The notes beneath the pieces are model-generated. The model did no database searches, was not told the DNA's origin, and worked only from the letters and a program-made list of their open reading frames with translations. From Talinum fruticosum (Eukaryota; Streptophyta; Magnoliopsida; Caryophyllales; Talinaceae), in contig JAITYX010000030.1 of assembly GCA_021018815.1 (NCBI GenBank), positions 6,533,501 through 6,597,500 on the forward strand: a stretch of 64,000 nt of DNA, written 5' to 3'. Below are positions 27,361-39,489 of the stretch, piece by piece (within the stretch, counting starts at the first letter, position 1; every line of letters begins with the position of its first letter). Position numbers and translations under genes: made by a program.

Positions 27361-27619
27361 TTCACTCTTTATACCCTTGATGACAAATACACCATGTTGA
27401 CTATTATAACTAAATCTACCATAATTTTCTTTTGTCATTTTTCTACAAAATTCAAATTTTATATTTAGAAATATTTACATACTATTAAAATAACAATCCG
27501 AATTATTATAAAGATTAGGATCCTAAGCCTCTATGTTATTTTTGGGAGTATTAAATGTACTCCAACGGATAATATTATCTCTAATAAGTTCTCTAGCCCT
27601 AGAAAGAAGTAGTAGAAAA

Positions 27620-27873
27620 TACTCCTTTTATTTTATGTCATTTTAATTAATTATTTTTTGTTTCACAATTCGTTGCTTTACACTTTTAAATGATACATTA
27701 ATGACTATTTTATCAATTTCATCCTCATGAATTGATTTTTCTCTCTTTTTTCATTAACTATCTAATGAAACATTAAGATAACTTGGTCTTTTGACACAAA
27801 TTTTGTCATAAATTTTGTATTTTTTGATATTTACTCACATTCCAAAACCGACAAATATTGTAAAATGGAGGAA
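27620..27873. mobile_element. Stowaway-like MITE (Tc1/Mariner type)
   Basis: The ends are imperfect inverted repeats. The left starts ACTCCTTTTATTTTATGTC and the right, read on the opposite strand, starts TTTCCTCCATTTTACAATA. This resembles the CTCC-type termini of plant Stowaway elements. About 250 bases, AT-rich, no coding content. Confidence 0.45.
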
Positions 27874-29171
27874 ATAATAAAATTTAGCTTTGTTCAAAAC
27901 TTGAAATGTTGAAGGATAAAGGTCATAAAAAAGCAGGAATTATGATAAAAAAAAAAAAAAAAGCAGGAAAGAATGTTGCTATTGCTTATTGACTATTGAG
28001 CGGCGCGGACTTTTATCTTGCGGTGAGATTAGTGCTCAATCCAATGGTTGTAATTGTGAGTACACTTTTTTGGTTTTGGTTTTTTTTTTTTTAATAGGAG
28101 AAGAGATCTCATTTTTCATATAAATTTAAATTGCATAACTTAAAAAAATCAAATTGGATGCAAAATTACTAACTTTTCTTCTTTCCATCAACTAATGTAT
28201 CATGAATTATACTTGGAAAAACTTACGAGAATTACGATACAAGATAGTTTAAACGTAATAAGTATTTTTAAATTGTGTAAAATTTATGATATTAGTTGTA
28301 TGATTAAGAATAACAGATATATCACCTTATTGATGTTAGAGTTGATACTTATGGGTCCATTGGATAGACAACTGGACAATTGATTTTTCAACTCAATAGG
28401 TAATAATTTAAATATTGTAATTATTCATAATCTTGCCATTTTACACCATTTTTAATATCAATTTCAGGGTTATTTCATATTTGACACTTAAAAAAAGGTC
28501 GTTGTGGATGGGTATAGAAGATACACATTATACCACGTTAGTTATATGTATATTCATGATGAGGATTTGTGTGTGTGTTTGTAAGTAGGGGGTAAATTTT
28601 AATGTAAATGAGATACGAATTCAAATTTAATAATAATTTATGAAAATTTTACAACTCAAATTTTTAACTTTCGTAAATCTTATGAGTACTATCATCACAT
28701 GACAAAAATAAATAAAAATTTATATCAAAAATCATGAATAATAACTATTAAATTTGGGCCTTAATTCAAGCAAATAAATTTAATAATAGTTTATGATGAG
28801 TAACTTCATCTCCGATACCATATCAAATTTGGACCTTAATTCAACCGAGGAATGTATACAAGCTCATGAGATTACATTCCAAAACCGATTAACAATAGGA
28901 GGAGTAATTCACACGCTTATAAACATATTTCGAGCCTCTTAATCTGTCAATATAGAACTTTCACACTTTAGAGTCCAACAATAATAGTGTCCATTATTAT
29001 GTCATCTCATGATACCTACCCATCAACACACTTTGCTACAATAACCATAACCAAACCCCCCACCCCCAGAAAAAAAAAAAAAAACAAAAACCACAAAACA
29101 AAAGAAATTCCCCAATATTCGACTATGACAAAATGAATGAACCATGAATGAACAAAATCACTCACCATTTT
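27874..29171. other. Intergenic region 3' of P450 A
   Basis: AT-rich DNA with A-runs at 27948-27961 and 29069-29084. The last 200 bases (from about 28960) resemble the 3' flank of P450 B near 32850-32973 (shared word ATTATTATGTCATCTCAT), so the tandem duplication includes downstream sequence. No coding exon is supported. Confidence 0.45.
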
Positions 29172-31059
29172 TCATATTTGAGAAAGCACCTTGAATGCCT
29201 TTTGGCGTGGGCTTATCTTTGCAATCAAGGGCTTAGCCTTAGGCATGGTAAGGCCAGCCCCTTCTTCCATATCCACGAACTCCTCCCCAGTCCTTTCCCA
29301 CTCAAAGCACTGAATTAGAGCCCCTAGGGTTAGCCCAACCATCCTTATAGCCAAGGTTTCCCCGGGACACCCCCTTCGACCCGACCCAAATGGCATTAAC
29401 TTGTACCCTATTCGGTTGCCCTCGATGCCCTCGAACCTTTCTGGTTTGAACTGCCTAGGCTCATCCCATACCTTTGGGTCATTTTGTATAGCCCACAAGT
29501 TCACAAATAGCATGGTGCCTTGCGGTACGCGGTACCCTCCCACAACACAATCCATGGATGACTCGTGGGGCACCATCAATGGGCCTGGAGGGTACATCCT
29601 TAACGTCTCATTTATGATGCAATGGAGGTACGGGAGGCGGGGTAGATCCGACTCTGAAATTAGGCGATCAGAGCCCACTTTATCGTTGATCTCCAATTGA
29701 GCCTTTCGAAGTACAGTCGGATTGTTGAGTAGAAGTGACAGTGCCCATTCTATTGTAATGGCAGAAGTGTCTGTTCCAGCAATCAGTAACACCTAAAATG
29801 CCAAAAAATTAGAAAATTAGCTATCATGTCATAAGAATTTCTCCTACTGAATAATTATACAGTGGTAATTAGTTTATGCTAGGAGTAAATTTATGCCCAG
29901 CCCCTTATACTAGGCCTGGCGGGATGGTAAGTGAAAGACGGGCCATTTCAGGGGAAGGAGACATAGAGGAACCGGGTCCAGCCTGTTGCATGACTAGCAA
30001 AATCCTCACCACAGGAGAAATTTGCTCCCCCATATGTATCCGAACCAGAGAGGGGCCGTTGGCAGTCAAGTGCTGTGCTATTGAGCTATCCATCTCATTG
30101 GCAAAGAAATTATATATATGCACATTAATTAAAAAGTATGCAAGGTGGTTTGATTGATTAACTTACCAGAATAAGGCCTTTGATGATCTCATCAGTGTAA
30201 TACTCAGGTTGCATTTTCTGTAACTCAAGCAGAACTTGAATCATCGACTTATTCTTATTCGTTTTCCGAGTATCCTCACCATCCTCCTCCCCCATTTTTG
30301 ACCTTTCTTCTTCAACCATCTCCTGCAAGAGCTTGTCAGATTTCTCATGAATGGAAAGAAATGTTTTTCCAACCCCTCGACCCCAATCTTCCTTAGAAAC
30401 GGCAGGAAGTCACCCATGTTGGTCAACCCCCTACCTTGAACATCTCTTGTAGAATCTTCCGGAACCTGGCTCCCTTGTTGTCCCCGCTGCAGCTTTGATC
30501 CCCTGCAATCATTCGCATGATTACATGGTATGTCAGCTCAAAGAGCTCTGCCTTCATCTCCACCTCCGCCTTGCCACCTGACGACTGTGACCGCAGCCTT
30601 CGGATAAGCGACCCCACCTCGTCGTGGCGGATGGCAGAAAGGAGCTGGAGGCGGTGGGCTGAGAGGAGCTCAACAGCCGAGATCCTCCTCATGTTACGCC
30701 AGTGGTCCCCATACGAGGACCACACCATGATGGTGTTATTGTAGCCCATGATTTGCCCCCTAAGAAGCAAGGCCGGTTGGCAAAGACGACATCGTTTTGA
30801 TGGAGGCATTCCTCCGCCACTGAAGGGGAAGAGATCACAAGGACAGGTCTGGATCCGAACCTAAGATAGAGCACCGGGCCATAGGTTTGGGATAGTCGGG
30901 CCAAGGTTCGGTGGAGGGGATTTTTAAGAGGTAAAGGTGGCCTAGGATTGGGAGGGAGATAAATGGGCTGGGTGGGAGGTTCTGGACCTTTTGAAGGAGG
31001 CGTTTGGCTAGAAGGTAAAGTACTAGGAGAAGTAGCAAGTAGAGAGAGAAACTAGTCAT
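29172..31059 (-). CDS. CYP81-family cytochrome P450 (copy A)
   Basis: Endoplasmic-reticulum P450 monooxygenase. The CYP81 family oxidises flavonoids, lignans and other specialised metabolites; the substrate here is unknown. Two exons, 30167-31059 and 29792-29172, are separated by a GT-AG intron that carries a SINE. Landmarks: N-terminal membrane anchor (residues about 3-22), LPPSPFISLPILGHL hinge, WRNMRRI helix C, I-helix AGTDTS, ETLR (ExxR), PERF, and heme loop FGSGRRGCPG. Exon 2 is a clean open frame. Exon 1 is broken four times, at T5 30921-30925, C5 30756-30760, C5 30427-30431 and T5 30364-30368. Each break is cured by one extra base, which makes exon 1 897 bases and the protein 505 residues. 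A TATA box lies 84 bases upstream. Other explanation: a recent pseudogene. Confidence 0.8.
29895..30106 (-). mobile_element. tRNA-derived SINE in P450 A intron
   Basis: On the minus strand there is a pol III A-box-like TGGATAGCTCAATAGC (30077-30092). About 30 bases further is a B-box-like GGTTCGGATAC (30036-30046), the arrangement found in tRNA-derived SINEs. Imperfect flanking repeats AAATTTAT (29887-29894) and AAATTATA (30107-30114) may be the target-site duplication. It lies in the same orientation as the host gene and is absent from the introns of copies C and D. Confidence 0.6.
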
Positions 31060-31142
31060 TGGTGGTATTTCTTAAGTTTTCTAGTAAGATTTTGTTGGAT
31101 TGAGTTGTTGATGACAAAATTTGGATTTTCTCCATCATCTAT

Positions 31143-31150
31143 CTATATAT
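31143..31150 (-). promoter_or_regulatory. TATA box of P450 A
   Basis: ATATATAG on the minus strand, 84 bases before the start codon. P450 B has CTATATATAG at a similar distance, which supports the assignment. Confidence 0.5.
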
Positions 31151-32445
31151 GTATGTATAGTTCAATGACGTTATGAATAAAAAATAGAAATCTAAAATGG
31201 GGTTCGTTTCATATTTGTGCACTTTTTCTAAGGTTTATGAATTTGACTTGGGAAGCAAGAAAATGATACCCACATTGCGATTAATGAAGGATTCGAGAGA
31301 GCACCTTCCTTGCCAACTTCCTTTACTAGGCATTAACGGCATTTTTTGATTATTTCAAATGGATGGCAATTTTTTATTGTTAATCTGAGCGATGGTGTAA
31401 TTTCTTTTTGATCGTGAATATATTGTAGGGTAAAAAATCTTCTCGGTAAGTGCATTTTTAGGGATTTAAACTTGTGTTCTCTTCCCGATAGTGGTGAGAC
31501 CTTTACCCTTTCAACCAACACTTTATTGGTGATTTTTGTTAACAATACTTTGATTTTGTCAAATTTTGTTTTAATTTGTAAATTTGGTTGGTGGTTACAT
31601 AAAACGATGTTAATTTCCTAATCAACAATGTTAATTTCAACTTTCAAAGGGTGCTAATTGTATTATTAGAAGCTTGTGAAATTAGGTTATATTAAAAATT
31701 GAATTTAAAACTGTTTTTCATCATTGTTATGTATTTCTTTCTTTAAGGAATGATGGTGATGTAGTCTAAAGTATCTTGCATCTTGTAATATTATGTAGTA
31801 TGGCACAAAATCAGGAGAGAAACTTTGTAAATTTTCATTAAGTGTATAAATAACTCAACATCTCATCTGAGTGCAAAATAAAACATTAATCGACATAATT
31901 ATAATTATGATAATTATTATAGATACATAAATCACCAGGAATATCAATTGATACCGAAAACTAATTTTGTCTCCTATGTTCAAAGTTATTTAAATAACAT
32001 AGGTAAAATCTTTTCAAAACAAAGTGACAAAAAAAAAAAAAAAAAAAGGGATAACTTCCTCTATGGTTGAAACTTGGAAGTGAGGGTTGGTGGATCTTGA
32101 TCAATCAGAATTATAGTTCATAAAAAAAGTAGGCTAGTATTTTCTGTAACATGGTTAGCATTGCATCTTTCTGATCAGAACGTGGTGAACAAGAAAAAAA
32201 GAAAAAAAAAAAGCAAATAGCCAACTTGCCATATTCAATATAATTAGCCTCTTTAGTTTGGCCGCCAAGTAATTGATCATTATAATTTTTAATTAAAAAT
32301 GCATACTCTTCTCTTTGATTTTTGCCCATAATCAACAAAAGAAGTGGCTCATCATCAGTAATTTTTACTTTAATATTTCTTGTTATCAAGTGTAAAATGT
32401 CATTAGGTATTCTAGTTTAAAGGGATGCACTCAAATTAAATATCC

Positions 32446-32481
<36 letters not shown>

Positions 32482-32973
32482 AGATTTTGGGGGAAAAATC
32501 AAATATAGAAAGATAGAATTGAGAATCAACAAATAAATTCAGTATGGTCATATTTATATTCGAGTTGAATAATTGTCACACTTAAATGTATAACCTATTT
32601 AGTAAATGGGTATACAAACAAACTTATTGAACTATTGGATGATTTGTTATTAAAGGAATATTCTTTTTACCTTACTTTGAGTCCTCGGACTACCATGCCA
32701 ATCTACTTTCGTTTTTTGGGGTCAATTTTAGCCACTATTTTTTTGTCGTTTATGCCATTGTATTTTTTTAAATAAAAAATACCATGAAGGTCGTATAGGC
32801 CTATAAAAAAAAGGGAGAAAATTTTTTCTTCCAAAACAATCAACAATATAATTAACCATTTCCTTCATTATTATGTCATCTCATAAGCCACAACAGAGAG
32901 CATAACCCTCAAAAGCAAGAACAAAATAAAAATACCCCAAATTTTGACAATGAAATGAATAAATCACTATTCT
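31151..32973. other. Spacer between P450 A and P450 B
   Basis: Upstream region of A and downstream region of B. It contains A-runs at about 32030-32047 and 32193-32210 and a perfect (AT)n tract at 32449-32479. No coding exon. The right end resembles the 3' flank of copy A. Confidence 0.45.
32449..32479. repeat. (AT)n microsatellite
   Basis: An uninterrupted run of about 15 AT units in the spacer between P450 copies A and B. Confidence 0.9.
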
Positions 32974-35267
32974 TCATATTTGAGAAAGCATCTTGAATGC
33001 CTTTTGACGAGGGCTTATCGTCGCCATCAAGGGCTTAGGCACGGTAAGCCCGGCCCCTTCCTCCATATCCACCAACTTCTCTCCAATTCTCTCCCACTCA
33101 AAAGCATTGAATTAAAGCCCCTAGGGTTAATCCGACCATTTTTATAGCCAAGGTTTCCCCGGGGCACCCCTTCTTCTGGACCCAAATGGCATAGATTTGT
33201 ACCCCGCCCGGTTCCCCTTGATGCCCTCAAACCTCTCGGGTTTGAACTGCATAGGCTTATCCCATACCTTTGGATCGTTTTGTATGGCCCACAATAGTTG
33301 ACGAATAGCATGGTGCCACGTGGGAGATGATGTCCTTCAACAAAGCAGTCCTAGGATGTCTCATGGGGCAACATCAATGGGCCTGGAGGGTACATCCTTA
33401 AAGTCTCGTTTATGTTGCAATGGAGGTATGGTAGCTGGGCTAGATTCGACTCTGAGATCAGGTGATTGGGCCCACATTGTCATCAATCTCAGATTGGGCC
33501 TCATGAAGTGCAGTTGGATTGTTGACGAGGAGGGATAAAGCCCATTCTATTGTCATGGCTGAAGTATCTGCTCCAGCAATCAATAGAACCTAGCATGTCA
33601 AAAACAAATTACCAAAAAATTAGCTATCATATCATGTAAATCTCTCTTCCTCGTCAGTTCACCCAAGTATTGGTCAAGTTTTGCTAGGAGTTATTCTGTA
33701 TAGCATAATTTGAACTTTCAGAGTCCATTCTATATGTTGAAAACTCGTCCTACAATTAGTCATACAAAAATTTAAGTCTTACATCATAAAATTTAAGTCA
33801 AGCTCCACATAATTGGTGTCATTAATGTGGCAGTTACTAAGTTACATCTATATATGTTAATGCTGCTACTGACTGTAAGCGATCGAGCCAAGCCCAAGCT
33901 GGCCAGACTTGGGCTCAACTCAATTAGACTTTAGCTCGGTTTGTGCTTGGATGGCTCGGACTTGGCTCGCGCTCGGATCGGGGTGTTTTATTTGCTTAAA
34001 AAGGTTCTATATTTAAGGTTATAATTGAATTTGAATTCTATGTTTTTGTTTAGTTTTAATAAATAAGGGTTTGAATGAAATTATGGTGATTTTAATGGTT
34101 ATTTTATATTATCCACACACGAGTACTTTTGGAAAAGAAATGAATTACTTTTCCTAAACCGAGTCAAGCCTTGTTGAGCTCGACCTCGACTCGGTATGCT
34201 TTTGTGCTGACTTGGGCTTGGTTTGACTTGAGCCTTACCCGAGCTTTGACCGAAGCGATCCCGAGCGCCAGGCAAGCCGACTCGGTTTCGTTACAATCCT
34301 ATATGCTACTATATATAACTATAAAATGATGCACATTATAAGTAGAAAAATTTGATTAACGTGCTCACCTGAATAAGGCCTTTGATGATCTCATCAGTGT
34401 AATACTGAGGTTGTGCTTGCTGTAATACAAGCAAAACTTGAATCATTGGCTTATTCTTACTCATTTTCCCAGAATCCTCATCAGCCTCACCCATTTTTAA
34501 CCTCTAGATCTGTTCTTCAACCATTTCTTGCAACAACTGTGAGATTTCTCATGAATGGAAAGAAACGTTTTTTCCAATCCCTTAACTCCAATTTTGCTTA
34601 GAAACGGCAGAAAGTCGCCCATGTGGCTCATCCCTCCCACCACAAACATCTCCTGCAGAACCTTCTGGAACCTCGCCCCTCTATTCTCCCCTGTGCAGCT
34701 CTGATCTCCTGCAATCATGCTCATGATCATGCGGTATGTCAGGTCAAAAGCCACCGCCTTCACCTCCACATCCACCTCGCCACCCGAGGACTGCAGGTGC
34801 AGCCGTCGGATGAGCGATCTCACCACATCATAGCGGGTGATGGAGAGGAGCTGGAGGCGGGTGGGCAGAGAGGAGCTCAACAGTTGAGATCCTTCTCAGG
34901 TTACGCCAATGGTCTCCGTACGAGGTCCATGCTAGGATGGTGTTGTTGTAGCCCAAGATTTGGCCAGCTAAGAACGATGGCCTGTCAGAGAAACGACATC
35001 GTTTTGGTGAAGGCATTCCTCCGCTGCAGAAGGGGAGGAGATTACGAGAAAAGGTCTGGATCCGAACCTAAGGTAGAGGACCGGGCCGTATGCTTGAGAT
35101 AGGCTAGCCAAGGTCCGGTGAAGGGGCTTTTTCAAAAGGTGAAGGTGGCCTAGGGTTGGGAGGGAAAGAAGGGGGCTAAGTGGGAAATTTAGGGCCTTTT
35201 GAAGGAGATGCTTTGCTAGGAGATAAAATACTAGGAGGAGTGCCAAGTAAAGAAAAAGATCATTCAT
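32974..35267 (-). pseudogene. CYP81-family P450 pseudogene (copy B)
   Basis: Two-exon layout like its neighbours (34369-35267; 32974-33589), but with damage beyond homopolymer slips. Exon 1 begins MNDLFLYLALLLVFYLLAKH and shifts frame near 34988 (T3 where T4 is expected). It gains a C near 34863 in the AHRLQL region, then meets frame loss and a TAG near 34506. Exon 2 retains AGADTSAMTIEW but has a frame loss after NVGP, an in-frame TAG in place of Lys within the ESSKDC motif, extra bases near 33300, and loss of frame across the heme Cys loop. Both insertions and deletions occur. Oddly, its GLEKTF site keeps the six-T run that copies A, C and D show as five. The intron carries a MITE. Confidence 0.85.
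33872..34299. mobile_element. hAT-like MITE in the intron of P450 B
   Basis: A GC-richer block within AT-rich intron DNA. Its left end reads TGTAAGCGATCGAGCC. The right end, on the opposite strand, reads TGTAACGAAACCGAGTCGG, so the two are related inverted termini. Internal words CGAGCC and GGCTCG recur, as in the common plant elements with GTGTAA-CGAGCC termini. No clear target-site duplication was found. Confidence 0.5.
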
Positions 35268-35328
35268 TGGCTGCTAGTTTTTGTTGGATAATTTGTTGAT
35301 GATGGAAAAAAAAATAAAATTCATCAAT

Positions 35329-35338
35329 CTATATATAG
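35329..35338 (-). promoter_or_regulatory. TATA box of P450 B
   Basis: CTATATATAG, 62 bases upstream of the copy B start codon. The same sequence context, with a slightly altered box, recurs at about 46700 beside the Copia debris. There it marks where a second B-type gene once started. Confidence 0.5.
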
Positions 35339-36078
35339 TAGAGAAAAGGGAATGATTAAGGGAAGAAAAAAATTAGAGAGAGGGAAAAAACCTAAAATTA
35401 ATTTTTGTTGGGGGATGGACTTGGAAGGTTCCTTTCCATTTTCCTCTATTTGAAATCCTTGTTTCAATACATATTTTTATGGAAAGTGGGCATTTTATAA
35501 TCAACTATTTTTTATTATTGTGACTGACTCTTTTTTAAAAGTTACTGTTGTAAATAATTATTACATTATGCATTTTAACTTAATTTAATGTATGTATCCA
35601 ATTAATGATAATTATGAATTATAATTAATTATCAGCTAATAATAGATATATAAAACATTTCAACAAGTCAATTCTCCCTATGAAAGGAGCATTACATGTG
35701 TGATTGTTAAGTAAAAGACTATTGTTAATTTTTTTTTTTTTAGTATGTTATACACCATATAAACTCGTTCTTGAATGTGAGTATTTTACGGTCTAAAAAG
35801 ACAACAAATTAGAGATTTAGAATGACTTTTTTAAAGTTATGGTGACTAATAACTCATTGAAGAATGACTTAAATAAAAGTCATCTTTAAATGATTTATTA
35901 GTTACAAATTATTAATAGTCACCCTTTAAATATTTTGTCTCATTTTATCATAGCTGAGACAGTCTCAGGTAAGATCTTTTGCTATATAATTTATAAATTC
36001 CGTAATGCTTTTCACATCATCATTCTCAATTCATCAAAAGTATCCCTCAAATTTAAGCACATAACTATATAAGAGATC
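35339..36078. other. Spacer between P450 B and P450 C, duplicated at 46697-47579
   Basis: Contains the B promoter region and the C 3' flank. Long stretches such as GGGGGATGGACTTGGAAGG and AAAGTGGGCATTTTATA recur in order in the spacer 3' of copy D, showing that the spacer was duplicated with the genes. No coding exon. Confidence 0.7.
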
Positions 36079-37766
36079 TTATATTTGGGAGAGTATCTTC
36101 AAGGCTTTTTGGCGTGGGCGTATTTTTGCAATTAGAGGCTTAGCCTTAGGCATGGTGAGTCCAGTCCCTTCCTCCATATCTACCAACTTCTCTCCAATTC
36201 TCTCCCACTCAAAGCATTGGATTAAAGACCCTAGGGTTAGCCCAACCATCCTTATGGCCAAGGTCTCCCCGGGGCAGCCCCTTCTTCCGGACCCAAATGG
36301 CATTGACTTGTACCCCACTCGGTTCCCCTTGATGCCGTCAAACCTCTCGGGTTTGAACTGCCTAGGCTCATCCCATACCTTTGGATCATTTTGGATGGCC
36401 CAAAAGTTGATGAATAGCATGGAGCCACGTGGGACATGATGTCCTTCAACAACGCAGTCCTTGGATGACTCGTGAGGTGCTAGTGGTCCTGGAGGGTACA
36501 TCCTTAGTGTCTCGTTTATGATGGAATGGAGGTAGGGAAGATTGGCCAAATCCGACTCCTCGATTAAGCGATCTAGACCCACTTGTTCATCAATTTCAGC
36601 TTGGGCCTTCTGGATGGCAGTTGGATTGTTGAGTAGGAGAGATAATGCCCATTCTATAGTCATAGCTGAGTTATCTGTTCCTGCTATCAACATAACCTAA
36701 AATGTCAAACCACTTAAAAATATTAGAAAAAAGTACATCAAATTGCTAACTTTAACAACTCATAACAATTATAACAACTCGTTTTAATTTTAGAAACGAA
36801 CCAAACCCTAAAACATGAAGTTACATGCATATGAGATGAGTCATATGATTGATAACTTACCAGAATAAGGCCTTTGATGATCTCATCAGTGTAATACTGA
36901 GGCTCAAGCTTTTGCAACTCAAGCAAAACTTGAACGGTAGGCTTATTCTTAGAACTATTATTCATTTTTTTGCATCATCATCACCATTCTCTTCATCCAT
37001 CTTTGACCTTTGTTCTTCAACTATTTCTTGTAAGAGTTTGTCAGATTTCTCATGAATGGAATGTAATGTTTTTCCAACCCCTTAAATCCAATCTTTCTTA
37101 TAAATGGAAGGAAGTCAGCCACGTTTGTCAACCCTCCAGCCACATATATCCCCTCTAGAACCTTCCGGAACCTGGCTCCTTTGTTATCCCCTCTGCAGCT
37201 CTGATCCCCTGCAATCGTCCTCATTATTGCATGGTACGTCAGCTCGAACAACGGCGTCTTCAGCTCCACCTCCGCCTCGCCATCCGACGACTGCCTGTGC
37301 AGCCTTCGGATGAGTGATCTCGCCTCATCATGGCGGATAGCGGAGGAGAGCTGGAGGCGGTGGGCTGAGAGGAGCTCAACAGTAAAGATCCTTCTCAGAT
37401 TACGCCAGTGGTCCCCGTATGGGGCCCACAACAAGCCTGAGTTGTTATACCCCAAGATCTGACCCGCTACGAAAGAGGGCCGGTTAGCGAAAACGACATC
37501 GTTTTGGTGGAGGCATTCCTCTGCCGCCAAGGGGGATGAGACTAGGATGACAGACTTAGAACCGAACTTAAGGAGGAGGGTCGGGCCGTAGGTTTGGGAT
37601 AGCTTGGCCAAGGTTCGATGGAGGGGCTTTTGAGGAGGTAAAGATGGCCAAGGATTGGGAATGAGATGAATGGGCTAGGTGGGAGGTTTTGGACCCTTTG
37701 AAGGAGGCGTTTGGCTATGATGTGAAAAACTAAAAGAAGTAGGAAGTAGAGGAAAATGTTACTCAT
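36079..37766 (-). CDS. CYP81-family cytochrome P450 (copy C)
   Basis: Two exons, 36861-37766 and 36079-36696, with GTAAGT donor and TTTTAG acceptor; 508 residues after correction. Landmarks: membrane anchor MSNIFLYFLLLLVFHIIAK, LPPSPFISFPILGHL, WRNLRRI, ETLR, PERF, and heme loop FGSGRRGCPG. Two things are odd. First, the I-helix reads AGTDNS where A and D read AGTDTS, so the conserved oxygen-activating Thr is Asn. Second, exon 1 has three frame breaks in T-runs, at 37628-37631 (T4), 37069-37073 (T5) and 36965-36971 (T7). Each is cured by one extra base, making exon 1 909 bases. It is the closest relative of copy D in this window, including both flanks. The Asn change may mean lost or altered oxygenase activity even if the frame is intact. 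Confidence 0.78.
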
Positions 37767-37838
37767 GGTTTTCTCTTAAGTTACAAAGTGTTGTTGATCA
37801 GAAAATTCGGATTTCCTCCATAAATACAAAGTACAAGG

Positions 37839-37902
37839 TCTTATATCAATGGGAGAGTCATTTGATATGATCTTATATCAATGGGAAAAGTCATTTGATA
37901 TA
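37839..37902. repeat. 32-base tandem duplication upstream of P450 C
   Basis: Two adjacent copies (37839-37870 and 37871-37902) of a unit starting TCTTATATCAATGGGA and ending with TTTGATAT. The corresponding flank of copy D has one unit only. Confidence 0.85.
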
Positions 37903-38004
37903 AACTAATAAATAAATAAACGAAAAATATACTGCACCAAAAAAAAAAAAAAAAACAAATGGGGTCGTCACTTTGGAAGCAAGCAAGTGACACCCATGAA
38001 GCCA

Positions 38005-38128
38005 AGATGTAGTCAATGAAGACCAACAATTTGGTAATTGGGGCATTTTTAACTATTTCAAGTGGAAGATGTAGTCATTGAAAACCAACAATTTGGTAGT
38101 GGGGGCATTTTTAACTATTTCAAGTGGA
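38005..38128. repeat. 62-base tandem duplication upstream of P450 C
   Basis: Two adjacent copies, 38005-38066 and 38067-38128, each starting AGATGTAGTCA and ending TTCAAGTGGA, with only a few mismatches. Copy D has the single unit. Confidence 0.85.
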
Positions 38129-38799
38129 TTGGGTGTGATTCTTAAAAAAATAAGATGACGCTGTAATAGTTTCAAATTAAGATTTAGAAAAATTATCTCA
38201 ATGATTTTTCAAGTCAATAATTGAATGCTATAGATGGTTGACTTTTAAAACCCGTAAATATACCTATTTGGTTTTTTTTAACTCAATAATTGATAATTAA
38301 TTATATATACAATGAAGGAGGGAATTGAACTTAAAACCTAATTTGAGAGGCACAACAACTCTTTATATAGGAAATTATTATGAGGTGAAATGAGCCTTGG
38401 GCCTAATTAGAGGTGAACAATGGGTCGAATTGAATAGAGTTAGAGTCGGCCTTAATAAACTAGGCCGAAATCGGATTTTTCATGCGAGTAAATGAGTCAA
38501 GCTTAATCAACTATGTGTCAACCCGCTGTAGCCATATTGGGTCATTAAATAAGTTGTTAATGGACCAATCCATAACTGTGTTTAAATGTGCCGCCTTTTA
38601 CTAACCAAATCTATTACCGACCCTCTTTTAAATGTGTCAATCAATTTAGCCTAATTAAAACCCGATCTATTATCCACCCTTAAACCCGATAGAATTTATT
38701 AATCCATATTGTCCCAGACCATATGGAGACCTTGAACAAGAAGTCAAATATGTTACCCGTTAATTTATCGTACTACTTAGGGGTTGGATAATCTTTCCA

Positions 38800-39489
38800 G
38801 CTGCTCTCTCCTCTCTCGTTTCTTTTTTCTCAATTCCTCTCTTCTCTATGCTCTCTTCTCTATCTTTCCTTAATTCTCTATTCGCTCATGCTTTGCTATA
38901 TCTCTACTCTCTCCTTCCTCTCTTCTCCAGCCTCCTCTCTGCACTCTCTCTCGTATCTTGTCTCTCTTTTCTCTTTCCTCTATTCTTTCTCTTATCTCTG
39001 ATGTCTAGAAAAAGAAATTTCTCTATGATCCTAACCTTAAGAGAATCTAGATCGGCCAAGCCGAGTCATCCACCACCATGAAGCCACTACTCAAAACACT
39101 GTCAATTATCCCTAAAATCACTAGAAACGGCTGTCAGAACTCGACGCTTCTTGCACCATGGACGATTTACCGTCTATCACAAGACCATGGATCCATTAAC
39201 GATATGCCACCTATAATAGTGTATTGATGTTTATTTTTTTCTTAAACTACTTTCCTAAATTGTATCCATCAAATTTGCTTGTATGTTTTTTCAATTAATT
39301 GAATGTGAATATGCTAAATTTATGAGGTTTTTGGTTTTTTTGGGTCTGAATTGATTAAATTCGATTTTTTCCTATTTATAAATGGGGATTGGAGACCTGT
39401 CAAGGGTCGTGGATCCAGTAGGGATGGGTAGAAGTGTCTCCCCCAAAAGCGGGGACTGGGTAGGGTTGCGGCAGCGGGGACATGGATAG
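38800..39489. other. Pyrimidine-rich tract and spacer 5' of P450 C
   Basis: 38800-39010 is almost pure pyrimidine on the plus strand (CTCTCTCC, TTCTCTAT and similar). The rest, to the start of remnant E, has a GC-richer patch near 39400-39500 with words such as GCGGGGAC. I see no gene. An open frame at 38848-39081 merely reflects the pyrimidine repeat. Confidence 0.5.

Larger units (their letters stand above)
37767..38790. other. 5' flank of P450 C, duplicated 5' of P450 D
   Basis: Colinear with 49272-50940 apart from insertions. Shared words include TTGTTGATCAGAAAA next to the start codon, CTTATATCAATGGG, TCAACCATGTGTCAACCC-like sequence and AAATTTATTAATCC-like sequence. Similarity ends near 38790, where C continues into a pyrimidine-rich tract and D does not. 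Confidence 0.7.

Noticed and set aside
36738..37055. Extra small exons between P450 C exons
   Set aside because: The apparent short frames are explained by the frame break in the T7 run and by one normal intron.
38848..39081. Ser/Leu-rich open frame 5' of P450 C
   Set aside because: Its composition follows from the polypyrimidine tract; there is no start context or homology.
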